This document shows positions 11,286-21,305 of a DNA stretch of 64,000 nt, piece after piece; the first letter of the stretch is position 1, and each line of letters opens with the position of its first letter. Where the stretch lies: assembly GCF_016545825.1 (NCBI RefSeq), contig NC_052619.1, forward strand, positions 36,123,803-36,187,802, in the 5' to 3' direction. A program made the position numbers and the translations under genes. The DNA is from Eucalyptus grandis. Taxonomy: Eukaryota; Streptophyta; Magnoliopsida; Myrtales; Myrtaceae. Under the pieces are notes generated by a model that was not told the DNA's origin, made no database searches, and saw only the letters and a list, made by a program, of their open reading frames with translations.

Positions 11286-11935
11286 ATTTAGGGCCAGCCA
11301 CCAAGGCCCATGCTTCGGCTTTCTCAACCGCATACATAGGTGTTTCCATGAAATTGGCCTCATCATTGTCAATGGGCATCAAGCTTTTGGGCTCATAGGG
11401 GTTATATCTTTTTATCTTTTTGGCCACCCCTTACTTTGTTGTTAGTCTCACATTTTTCATCTTCTTTTGCGTCATTGCTTCTATTGGTTTTTTTTTTTTT
11501 GTCAGTCCTACTCTATTCATACTTTACACTCACTCTTAGACTTTTGCCATGCCTTTTGCAGAGCGTGGGAGTCGAAACCCATTCTTGAAACTTACGCGTC
11601 CCCACCCGATCCCCTCTGAGAAGATGGAGATTTGAACCCTTCACCTCCCCATTCCATGTTGGAAGGGTGGCCACTGGGGCGAATCCCAGTGGTTTCTTCT
11701 ATTGGTTGAGTCTGAATACATTTTTAACTTTTTTGCTGCAGGTATAATTGTTGTATGAAGGGGGTTTCCGCATTCCCAACTGCGAAGGAAGTTGCTGTTC
11801 CGGGATTAGGGCAAAGGGTCGAGTTGTAGCTACCATACATGACGTATACACTACCACACCAGGTGCTGGATGAGGTAATAAAGGCTCGTTTTGGAGAGCA
11901 ATGCAGGGGGAGTTTTGGATACGGGTTCATCTGAT
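11286..11935 (-). pseudogene. LINE ORF1 C-terminal remnant, interrupted by a SINE
   Basis: Just before ORF2 the minus strand translates to 'YEPKSLMPIDNDEANFMETPMYAVEKAEAWALVAGPK', a tail that matches the WALVARP piece of the LINE at 2640-5440. Farther upstream, 11710-11930 gives a low-complexity frame ('PAPGVVVYTSCMVATTRPFALIPEQQ'), probably the linker region of ORF1. A 206-bp SINE divides the two parts. The zinc knuckle and N-terminal region are absent. Confidence 0.55.
11490..11695 (-). mobile_element. SINE (tRNA-like pol III element) with target-site duplication
   Basis: A 206-bp insertion flanked by exact 12-bp direct repeats, cttctattggtt, at 11478-11489 and 11696-11707. A T-run at 11488-11500 on the plus strand is the poly(A) tail of a minus-strand element. 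Read from 11695 it begins AAACCACTGGGATTCGCCCC. It contains two B-box-like stretches: GGTTCAAATCT, and GGGTTTCGACTCCC near 11566-11580. These features define a SINE, transcribed by RNA polymerase III and mobilised by LINE machinery. I cannot name the family. It lies inside the ORF1 remnant of the LINE and is therefore younger than it. Confidence 0.8.
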
Positions 11936-12316
11936 TGAACTGTGTTATCTTGTGGCATATAGAAAGTATGCGAAAACAGACTATGCTCTTTGACTTTAGC
12001 CCTTAGTCATTGACCATAGGACATTTTTCCTCTGCCTTCTAGTTTTGCTTCAACAAAAGGGATGTCCTTACAGTATGTAATGCATAATCATTTTAACTTA
12101 ATGAATATATTTTCCATTATTTCTTTTTTTAAAAATCTAAATGAGCAAAATTAATTTTCTTAAATCATTAACTTTTCTTTGCTCAAAAAAAAAATCATTA
12201 ACTTTTCTGCCAAATAAACCCAACCTAAATTCTTTCTTCCCCTGTATCATTATTTATACTTCATAGTTTTTTGAATTCGGGCTCCCTCCTCCTCCATGAC
12301 TTCGAACCGACCGTAG
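11936..12316 (+). promoter_or_regulatory. Putative WEX promoter and 5' UTR
   Basis: This is the only non-transposon sequence between the 5' end of the minus-strand LINE and the WEX start codon, so the proximal promoter must lie within about 380 bp. A TATA-like tatttata occurs at 12251-12258, about 45 bp before the first ATG (12296) and 66 bp before the main start. The rest is AT-rich with no motif I would name. The transcription start is inferred, not seen. Confidence 0.45.
12296..12316 (+). promoter_or_regulatory. Upstream ORF directly abutting the WEX start codon
   Basis: The first ATG downstream of the TATA-like site opens a six-codon frame, MTSNRP, whose TAG stop (12314-12316) is followed immediately by the main ATG (12317). 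The two are in the same frame. If the transcript starts near 12280, ribosomes meet this frame first, and the WEX protein would depend on leaky scanning or reinitiation. Whether 12296 lies inside the mature transcript is not known. Confidence 0.5.
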
Positions 12317-15300
12317 ATGGAAATCAAGAACGCCGGCGGCGACGCTCCCACCATCGCCACCGACGCTCGCTCCATCGGCGCCGAGCTCGTCCCGGGCTGG
12401 GACCAGCCCTTCACCGCCCAAGAACTCGACGCCATCGAAGCCGCCGTCGAGACCGCCGTCTCCAAGAAGCGGCGCTCCGTCTCCGGCGCCGGGAACGACG
12501 GCGAGGATCGCCCCGGCGGGGTCCGACGGCGTCTGCCCGGTTCATTCTCTTCGCAACGTACGAACGAGATCCGTCTCACTTTCATTTTCTGTTCCTTGGA
12601 TGATGTTATAGATGATTGCATAGAAAGCCGTAGCTTTTGGGGTTTTTCTGCCTGCCAGTGGGGCTGTGAAAGGGTTTCAGATGGGATAGGACTTTACTGT
12701 AGCTTCATTTTGTTAGAGCAATTCTGGGTTTTATTGTAAGACAAGATTTTGGTTAGTATCTTTGATGGTTTTGTTCTATAATTCAGTCTCCTGTTTCTGC
12801 GGTTTCGGCTTAGTTGAAGGCTTGTCCTCCTTTTAATTGAAAGGGGAAAAAATTGGATTTGTAGACTCAGGACGTCTTTCTGCACAAATGCGATGGAATT
12901 GTTATGCACTGCCTTTCACATGACAGATAGTATGCGGGTTAAACTCCCCATGATGACATTCGGAGGTCGGATTGCGTACAGCCGGAGTGCTACTGATGTG
13001 GAGAGAGCCGCGGCCGAGCTTTTGAAGAAAATCAATGCCATGAAAAGTGTAATGGATCAAGTCATAATTGGCTTTGACATTGAGTATAGGCCCACATTTC
13101 AAAAAGGTTTGGTTAGCTTTGCTTTCGTGTTATGTTCAATGATTTTTTGAGGTCGGCTTATAGTAGTGCTTTGGTTCCATGTTTAGATTGAATGCTGGTT
13201 CTGTGTTTAGATCAAATTTGCATCTTTGTGATTGTTTGTTGATTTCTGTTCAGCAGCAAGACTTGATTTTCTTGCAACTACTTTACTGAAATGGTATAAA
13301 TTCCTGCACTTGAGTGGTCTGTTGACAGTTCTTTCCTTTCAGGAAATTGTTATTGCGATTTGTTCTTTCATTGTATAACAACAAGATGCCAACAAATTTT
13401 GTTTCTTTTTACAAATTGATGAATTTTTCCCCTGGTCTTCTGAAATATTAGCTTGATTTCTTCCAATTGTGCTGTGGTTTCTTAGTTCTGGTCACATGTA
13501 CAAATCTATATTTCACTTTGTAGATCTACATAGATCTATTTTTAACTTGATGTTTTTTAGTATTGTGCTTGTTTATTGTTCCTTGCTTCTGTGTTTGGTA
13601 AACAAGGTCTTTTGGAGTAACTATTACTTTTTGCCATGTCATTTTCTTTTAATGAAATTTGATCTTTAGCTTATGTCGGATGCCTAACACCATTATATTG
13701 TCAATGAAGAGTCGTTTATCTCTTTTTCCTGAATTTTTTAGGAATGTGCATTATTTTGCATTTTCAAAAGTTTAAAGGGAAAGCTAAAAGGATTTTTTTT
13801 TTTTTTAAAGTTTCAAATAGGCAATTAATATTTTTGAGTGGTATAAACAAAGTTTCTTTATCTTCCTCATCTTCTTTCTTTTCTTCTACTTTGATATATA
13901 TATATATATATATATGGTCTTGGGTGCATGCTCTGGAGTTAAACTTGCATTTGAAGAAAAAGGAAGTAGAAATAGAGATTAAAATCACTACATTTTATTG
14001 CTTAGTCATTATCTTGATCCAAGACATGCAGGTGTTCAACCTCGGAAGACGGCAGTAATGCAGATTTGTGGTGACAATGACCACTGCCATGTGATGCATG
14101 TTATTTATTCTGGTGTACCTCCCAGTTTGAAGCTTATTTTAGAGGATACAAGTGTATTAAAGGTTGACATATGTCTAGTTTTTAGTGGCTATTCTTATAT
14201 GTCGAGTTGATTTTGGGAAAAATTATAACTGAACTGCATGATGATGTTATGCTTGCATGTACAGGTTGGAGCAGGCATAGCTGGTGATGCTAGGAAGGTG
14301 CTTAAGGATTACAATGTATCTGTCAATGCTTTTCAGGATCTTTCAGAACTTGCTAATCAAAAGCTTGCCATGCCTCGTTATAGGTGGGGTCTTGCATCTC
14401 TAACCGAGGTGCTTCTAAATAAGCAGGTTATAGCTCAACTTCTTTTGCAATCATCATGGCCACTCATGAGTAATTTTCTCACTGCTGTCTAAATGCTGGA
14501 CTTCAGTGATAAAGTCCATTTGACAATGAAAGGCTTCTTTGATCCTTTGCTAGGTACATGTTAAGTTATATGACCATTGTATATATGTTGAATCGACTAT
14601 TTGTACAGTAGTATCTCTGCTTATTTGATGGAGTATAGTTAATGATGGCTAATGCTATAAATGTGAGAGGATTTGGCAAGTGTAATTAAATCGTATCTGC
14701 AGTTTTTTTCTAATGTCTTAAAATACATTTCTTGAAGCATATAATGTAATCTTGTTGCAAATTTTACTCCTACAGTGACTAAAACTTCTTGAATTTCAAA
14801 TTGAGATGTGTTTTTCTGCCATGTTCATAGAACTTGAGATCGTCAATTCATAAAATTAAAGTTATAAGTTATTTACATCTCATTTTTATCAAAGCCTATA
14901 GTTCTAGCAAGTTGTTGGAAAATCCATTCCAAGTATCAGCTTGTTGATATGTACCTTTAGATTTAGAGTCTCAAGAATGCTATTGTTTTCTGATATCCTT
15001 AAGTTTTCCTTGCAGAGCTCCTCTAGAATATTCTCTCAATTTTATGACTGAATTCGGGCCAAAAGAACTTCTGCATCATGACTTATATGTAAAAATGCAA
15101 AGAGATTAATTTTTATTTTGCTTCGGTGTCCATGTCAATGCTTTGCGTCGACAAATATGATGAATAAGCTGTGAAATAAGTTGAAAGATAGCTTCTATCT
15201 TGATTAGTTTACGTGATGTATGAGCTTGTTCATGTGATTGTTGAATGAAAAGGATCAATGGGGATCAAATGTGGTTCCAGCATAAGACTGCATGCTGTAG

Positions 15301-16389
15301 ACTGCTTCTCCGTTAAAGCTAGCTTTCTAAAATTAGTGAAATTGAATGTCCTTGGAAGATTTGAGCTGGCATTAATCAGAGTTTTTACATCTTGCAGCTG
15401 AACAAATTCATGAAAATTAGGTGCGGAAATTGGGAGGCTCTTTTTTTATCAAAAGAACAACAACTTTATGCTGCCACCGACGCATTTGCTTCTTGGCATC
15501 TATATCAGGTTGTAAATCTGTTGCTTTGAAATTGGATCATCACTCTCATGGTTACTTTTCTTTACTTAATTAAAAGGCAGGCTGGATTTGCCTCTATAAT
15601 CTTCATGGGAGTGCTGATTCAAATGAAACAAAATATTTATGCCGGTCAATTAGGGTTGAGAATCAAAGAAGTCTTGAGTATGCTTTATATCAAGAGATGT
15701 ATTTGGACTGCAATTTTGTTATATTCTGAGGATAGCTATTTATATATCGTGTTTTTAGCATATCTTTCCATCAGGATCTCAATCGTAACACTTAAAGGCA
15801 TTTTTTTTGTTTTTTTCTTAATATAAATAAATTGAAGTTCGTCACAATTATCTTTAGGTTCAACTTAAACAAAAGTACTTGGAAAAGTTTCTACCTCTTT
15901 AAAACTTGGTGCATGTTCATATTTAGTCCATGGATATCTTCATTAAATTTCATGCTTCAGCTAACTATTAGAGTAGAAAAAGAGTAATACACTTTTTCAT
16001 GAATTTTAGGTGAGTGTAAGCATCTTTTCACATTTACCAGAGAGGAAAATTAAAGAAAAAAGATAAGATAAATTGGCTGCCAGCTTTTGATTCCAAGATA
16101 TGTTGAAAATTTTCAAAAACTGGAACAAACTAGTTGCTGAATCAAAGTCCGAGATTGAAATTTATAATCCCTCTTTTTGGACTGAATACTGCCCTTAGAG
16201 AGCCCTTCAAATAGGACTTCGAAAAAATTATCACGTGTTTGATTTTGTTGTAATGCCAGGGGGCAGCTAAATCTTGTGTTGTCTGGTTGCATAATTTGGC
16301 ATCACATGCAGGTCTTAAAGAGCCTGCCAGATGCACAAAGGAACGACATTGAGAATAACGAAGAGAAACTGACTGTTGCACTGCCATAG
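12317..16389 (+). CDS. WEX: WRN-type 3'-5' exonuclease (Werner-like, WEX), six exons
   Basis: Exons: 12317-12557, 12927-13106, 14032-14162, 14265-14426, 15398-15508 and 16312-16389; all introns are GT-AG and the total is 903 nt, 300 residues, close to the roughly 290 of Arabidopsis WEX. The fold is a DEDDy exonuclease: Exo I 'GFDIEYRP' (Asp131, Glu133), Exo II 'GAGIAGDARKV' (Asp192), Exo III 'YAATDAFASWHLY' (Tyr262, Asp266). The N-terminal 80 residues hold a variable acidic then basic, Arg-rich segment (VRRRLPGSF). The family removes nucleotides from recessed 3' ends and in Arabidopsis is linked to post-transcriptional gene silencing; no helicase domain is attached in plants. Position 134 of the usual 'DIEWRP' is Tyr. 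Least certain is the exon 2 acceptor: 12927 keeps the frame and gives 'HSMRVKLPMMTFGGRI', while the AG at 12870 leads to a stop. The gene is not part of the downstream duplication. Confidence 0.93.
13893..13915. repeat. (TA)n microsatellite in WEX intron 2
   Basis: About eleven TA units lie within the 925-bp second intron (13107-14031), preceded by a CT-rich tract. No coding significance; a likely polymorphic marker. Confidence 0.9.
14427..15397 (+). other. WEX intron 4
   Basis: A 971-bp intron between exons ending 'LLNKQ' and beginning 'LNKFMKIRCGNWEA'. It starts gttata and ends cttgcag. It contains a stretch near 14974-15000 (aagaatgctattgttttctg and flanks) that recurs downstream of the gene near 16631 and at the matching place in copy 2 of the duplication near 38486. 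Otherwise it is ordinary AT-rich intron sequence. Confidence 0.8.
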
Positions 16390-16522
16390 TTACCTTTGAG
16401 GTACTTTCAATCTCGGCATAGCAATGTTGTTTTACTCATTGTTCCTTCTCAAAATCATCTATTTGGTGTGACCCGGGTGGAGCATTTTTCGCACGCTTCT
16501 TCCCTCTTCATATTTATTTTTC
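16390..16522 (+). other. WEX 3' flank before the duplicated segment
   Basis: About 134 bp between the WEX stop codon and the point where the tandem duplication begins. The 3' UTR probably starts here and may extend into the duplicated sequence. I see no canonical AATAAA and do not place the poly(A) site. Confidence 0.4.
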
Positions 16523-16861
16523 AATATGATTCATGGGTTTAGAATGGAGCAGATTTAGGAACATGCGAATCAAGTCCAGGGCCTAAAAAGCTTTTGTCTT
16601 GCAGCATCTGTTTTTATCTTTCAATCATGTACAAGAATGCTATTGTTTTCTGATATCTTTTTGGAAGATTCTTGGCTTGATCATCAACCCACCTCAATTA
16701 ATATTGTTTATCATTGTACCTGCTTTCAGTATCCTCTTCTCCAAACTTTCTAACTAACTAATTAAGCAAGAAGCAGCACAGGCTTGTTGTGAACTGTTGT
16801 GTAGGTCAGCCAGAGTGAATAATTAATAACTGCAGTTGCTACTTGTTCTATTGTTGAGTTG

Positions 16862-16987
16862 CTAACAGACAAAAAGCTACAACTCTTGCTTGGCCTTGAC
16901 ACTGCTGATAGTGTTGAAGTGAGTTTTGAAGTGTCTGGCCACTTCTTCAATAGGAAAAACTGTAGCATCCACTAGCTTCTTGTGAGC
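16862..16987 (-). pseudogene. Exon-like frame, copy 1 version (one internal stop)
   Basis: On the minus strand, after a possible acceptor (gcacttag), a 126-nt frame reads 'AHKKLVDATVFPIEEVARHF' and then 'KTHFNTISSVKAKQEL', a stop, and 'LFVC' before the final stop. Its partner at 38714-38839 has the same length and no internal stop. It could be the last exon of an ancient gene fragment, but I do not recognise the protein and cannot exclude chance. Confidence 0.3.
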
Positions 16988-16989
16988 CT

Positions 16990-18180
16990 AAGTGCATAAT
17001 AACCATTATTTTTGGCAGGTCCCATGAGGGATCCACATGATCCGCACTGGGCTCACACAAACTCAGTGCATGCAGTAATGGCTGTTTCAATAGTCCGACT
17101 CCCAAGTTCCTTGTCTGGAAACTTAACTTTGTTATTGCAAAAGAAAAATAATGAAATTGTTCAAGATTGGTTCCAGATTTTCTTCCGGTGAATCAAACAG
17201 AGATTGGAGCATTGTGTTTTGGTTTCTTTTGTCATGATTGCGTCCTGGTTAAAACAATCAAACATATCTTATGCTGTTTTCACATAATGTATGCCATTGC
17301 TTAGCAATCTACTAGTGGCGGTGCCAATTTTAGATGCATGAAGGTGTTTATTCTGGAGAAATGCGATTGACAGACTTGATCATCAGTTGTGTTATTGTAT
17401 GTTCACCCTCAGTTATGAAAACCTGCTTTGCTTACTCATACTGAATGTGCCAAGATACAAAAGAAAAAACCTTTTTGGGTGATCTAAACATATGTAGATA
17501 CCACTCTTCTGATGTTAGGGCAGAAGTTAGTATTGCAAACCCAGTGATACTTGCATTTGATCAATTGGTTATGTGGATCTTCAGTCTGTTAGGGCATGGC
17601 GAGACCCTGATTTACCTTTCTTCTTTTCTTTTTCCTGACTGTAGATAGCCTGGCATCTGAACAAGGTGTTGCTAACCTCTTTCTCATCCTTCAGTCCGAT
17701 TTTATGCTGTGGGGACAAGAACAGATTGTGGAAGCAGGGGAGTCACTGCAAATTGCACAGTCCACATCTTTCTTCCCTTTTGATCAATATAGTACTGGAC
17801 CAATTCGTTACTGTATGTTCATGATGGATGAGAAGTGCTTCGTCCCCACATATATTGGCCCAACTTCAGTGTGAAGTGTCCCCTTTTAGTGGAGTTGGGA
17901 CAGAGGTAAGATGACCGGCTCCATGTTCTGATATTTATCTCTCTCCATGAAAAAGAGAGTAGGGCCGAACTTATTGGATTGCCATGTAAGAAATTGGTTA
18001 ATTGGAGTTCGGTGATTTTGGACATCTGGGTTCTTTCTTTATATAATTTCTATAAGAAATAAGATGACCTTCGAAACCAAAATTTGGCCGGTCATTGATT
18101 GGAAACTTCTCAAGTAGACAAATTTGAGTAGAATGAGTTCCTATCAGTATTTTTTTCTTCTTGTACGTGATTTGTGGCAA
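16990..18180. other. Duplicated sequence of unknown origin, left end of copy 1
   Basis: This relatively GC-balanced stretch aligns well with 38842-40010 and contains no repeat hallmarks. Exon-like words occur: a frame ending 'DFMLWGQEQIVEAGESLQIAQSTSFF' at about 17644-17874 is open in copy 1 but interrupted after 'LFFPAEH' in copy 2. It may be decayed genic or 3' UTR sequence carried along with the duplication. No protein family is recognised. Confidence 0.35.
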
Positions 18181-18845
18181 TTCAATTTTGTCTTGTTGTA
18201 CGTGATTTGTGGCAATTCAATTCTGTCTTGTTGTAAGCTGTGACAAGAGTGTGCAGCCGGATTTCAAAACAGTTGTTCCCGATTCGGTTACTCGAGGATC
18301 AATGAGTAAAACCAGTATACTCCCCGTCATATAAGCTGTCTTCAGGTTTGGGTGCCCTAGTGATCTTTATTCTCCAGTAGAAGTAGGAGCCTTATCTACC
18401 CGGTTTGGTTAGAGCTTTCTGCCTCACTTTAATTCTTTGAAAAGGATCGTGTTAAGTATGTTAGGATCGATTTGCAATACTGATGTCATAAAATTATGGA
18501 ATAGATTTTTTACTAGGTATTGACTATGACTAACTTATTTAAATGTTTGTATTCTTATCATTTTACTGTGTAAATCCACTCGCATACTGGACTTAGTACA
18601 CTTAGTGTAACCATATATTTTTTGTTAATGAATACTTTAGAGGTATTTATTACGTGTGCTATTTAGAAAATGTTTTTCTTTATCGTGATATTTTTTTTTT
18701 CAAAATAAACACGCCTGAAGAGTAATTTCACATTCAAAGCAGTGATTGCTTGTAAATACAAAACAGTTGAAAAAATGAAAACGTTTTGTTCTTTTCTGGT
18801 TAAGAAATTTGGTTTTCCTAACTTTAAGTATGCATATTTTCTTCG
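18180..18845. other. Sequence present only in copy 1
   Basis: Copy 2 passes from the homologue of about 18150 to the homologue of about 18850 without this roughly 650-bp stretch, so it is an insertion in copy 1 or a deletion in copy 2. It begins next to a 33-35 bp tandem repeat (about 18162-18234, unit with 'gtacgtgatttgtggcaatt'). No terminal repeats or coding frame could be identified. Confidence 0.4.
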
Positions 18846-21305
18846 ACCGTAAATATTTTCCCATTGATTGATCATCTTTAGTAATCCAAACCCAAAATAG
18901 TTCATAAAACTAATTTGAAAAATTCTCACTCAAACATACTCTTCATTTGGTGCATTTAACAAGCGTCATGGATGCAACTGTAGATGTGACATGTTAACAT
19001 GTCAGTTGTGGAACTTATCCAATCCGGTTGGTTCCGCCGGGTTGATAGGTTTAGAAGGTGGTCCAGTACAGGAGGCATCAAGAGATGTACCCTGAACAAA
19101 TTTACTAAATGTGAACACCTCAACTTTAGGTCTGTTTCCTAAAAGGCGGTTCTAAGGGCAGCTTTCTGGGCCCCGTCTTGTCCATTGGAGAATCGATCAT
19201 CAATTATTGGCATTCTCATTGCTGATTTACTGGACCGACACTCATGAAGTTGCATCTGCTCATTGTCCGTTGTCGGCCTTTGGCCACATTAGAGGGGAAA
19301 ATACAAAAAAAGGTGAAGGAAGGAGATTACCAAAGACAAAAGGTTAACCTAATCTAAGAGAATCAAATTAGGTACAATTATGTCCCCAATGCGTAATCAA
19401 ATGAAGATATGATGTCGATAAGCACATAATTGGTAAATAAGCTGTGGGGAACAATGAAAAAATTCGCCTTCAACGCTCATTGATGGAAGAAAAAGGGCAA
19501 TAAAATATATTGATTTACATCGTTAGTTAGGAGTTCGCGGTATTGAGCTCGGTGATTTATCAAATTCAAAACTGTAAATTTGTAAGCCGATTCACGACCT
19601 AATTTCGTAATTTGCTTAGTGACGTGGAGAAACAAAGAAAAGCTCACGGTTGGGAGGAAATTGCGGGTACCAGGCAATAAATAGAATCAATAAATACATA
19701 AAAATAATAATAATAAGTTTGTGGCATCATATCAAAGTCTGGGATCGAGGTTGATTGTTGACGCGACAGGACACTTTGATCCAAACATGGTCAATTGATG
19801 AAGAGGGGATGGTGCTTCTTTGCTAACTAGTCGTACACATGGCGGACAATGGACGTCGGGATTTCAGTGTTGAAATCAAAATCAAATGAAAACGACAAGC
19901 GAACACGGCACATGGAAGAGCACATGGCCTTTGGAGACAAAGATATCGACATCCCCATTTGGGCCAACGCGATTGCAAGCCTAACGAATGGGACCAAAAG
20001 AGCGGATGTACGATATGCACTTGCCAAAAGGTTACATAACATGCATGAAAGGTAAATCAACGTGATGGGTCCGAATCGATATTCTTGCTTCCATTGCCTG
20101 CCCATGATGTGCAATGTTTCCACACCATACGAGGTTTTCTTCCCATGACGGAGTTAAAAATGAGCCCTCTTCTTTTTCTCTCTCCCCGTTCGCAATGTTT
20201 TTGTCTGCTATTTCATGCTGGGGCATGCTAGAAAAAGATGCACGATGATGAGGTTACATTCGTATCGGGAAGTTGTACTCTTTACTGGGTCGACCTGCCG
20301 GCTTAACTGATGTTGAAATATATGAATTCTCGAAATTCAGAAGTAACATTCATATCAGAAATTTACTCTCTCTATTAGTTGACACATCGGCCTAGGTTAT
20401 GTAGTTTTGGATGTTTATTTCATCTATCTTGAGTGATTGCTCTTCTTTTTCAGACTTTTCCACCGACGCCATGATCCACTCCGACCCTAGCCAATGCCGC
20501 CTCCATCCATTACCAGCCGCGAGTAAATTTAGATAATGGTTTGGGGGTAACTGGACATAGAGATAAAATCCTAAAAATAGATCAGGGTAAAAACATTGAT
20601 TTAGTAGGATGGAAGAGATGAATTTGTTAGGTTCTGTTTGATTTGCCATGAGTGTAATTATAAGAAGATAATTCGTTTTGGCTTGACATATGCTCAATTA
20701 TATTCGTTTTGGCTTGACTGAAGATGTGGGATGTGTCTGAAGTAACTTTTAATAGTTCCTTTTTACTTTTCTTTTCAGATTTTGTGAAGTACCCATTTTG
20801 ACTCTTTTTTTTTTTTTTAATCTTTAAGACTTGAAGCTTGCACTATAAATAAGTATTGACATACGTGGGTTCATATATATAATAACTTATACTTTTGTGA
20901 CTTTTCAGAAGTACTAGTCGTAGCTGATCTTATCGAATCATCACCGTAGTTGACCTACACTAGTCAGCGTCTCATTGCTATTAGAGTTTGGATAAATCCC
21001 AAAATCCTCCCTAAACATGTTTTATACGAGACTTTAAGTTCATTTCATAGTTTGAAGCCTAATTATGACCTATTAGAAATCGGATGAATACTAATAGTGA
21101 GCTTTGACTTTTCAAGTTCAGCAGCTTCCATTCGAGGTCAAACTTCATTGAAAACCTAGCAGACGGTGCAATTGAATAGAGTTTATTTTGATCTTTCAGG
21201 CAGTTCATAATTATGTGAAATTGGATGACAAATTGGGAGATGCCACGTCAGAGGATCTTATTCATGCGACTCAAGGTGAACTAGGTAGCGTCGAACTAAA
21301 CGGAT
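18846..21305. other. Duplicated intergenic DNA in copy 1, no gene recognised
   Basis: Aligns in blocks with 40080-42055 and 45815-46870. Open frames on both strands around 19827-20123 are not preserved in copy 2 (frames shift or stop), so they are not genes. The junction at about 20842 is where copy 2 carries a 3.7-kb insertion absent here. Confidence 0.45.

Larger units (their letters stand above)
7105..11935 (-). mobile_element. L1-type LINE, minus strand, 5' truncated, inactive
   Basis: Read on the minus strand the order is ORF1 C-terminus (about 11930-11286), ORF2 endonuclease (11268-10334), reverse transcriptase (10246-8640), zf-RVT connection domain (8615-7641), RNase H (7640-7227), then a short 3' UTR ending in a poly(A) run (T run at 7105-7114). 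This is the standard plant L1 architecture. Stops and frameshifts split ORF2 into at least eight open pieces, so it is dead, but motif retention is far better than in the LINE at 2640-5440. The left part of ORF1 is missing (5' truncation near 11935), about 380 bp upstream of the WEX start codon. A SINE sits inside its ORF1 region. Confidence 0.9.

Noticed and set aside
11560..11690. tRNA gene
   Set aside because: B-box-like sequences are present, but there is no cloverleaf; the 12-bp target duplications and poly(A) show a SINE.
12250..12621. Minus-strand and alternate plus-strand frames over WEX exon 1
   Set aside because: Shadows of the GC-rich first exon; the exonuclease frame joins correctly to the later exons.
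17641..17670. Apparent 'AWHLNKVL' similarity to the end of the WEX exonuclease domain
   Set aside because: Only eight residues in a different context, and the true last exon is at 16312-16389; probably chance.
19827..20123. Overlapping frames on both strands, 98 and 68 codons
   Set aside because: Corresponding sequence in copy 2 (about 41150-41450) has shifts and stops in these frames, and no motif is present.
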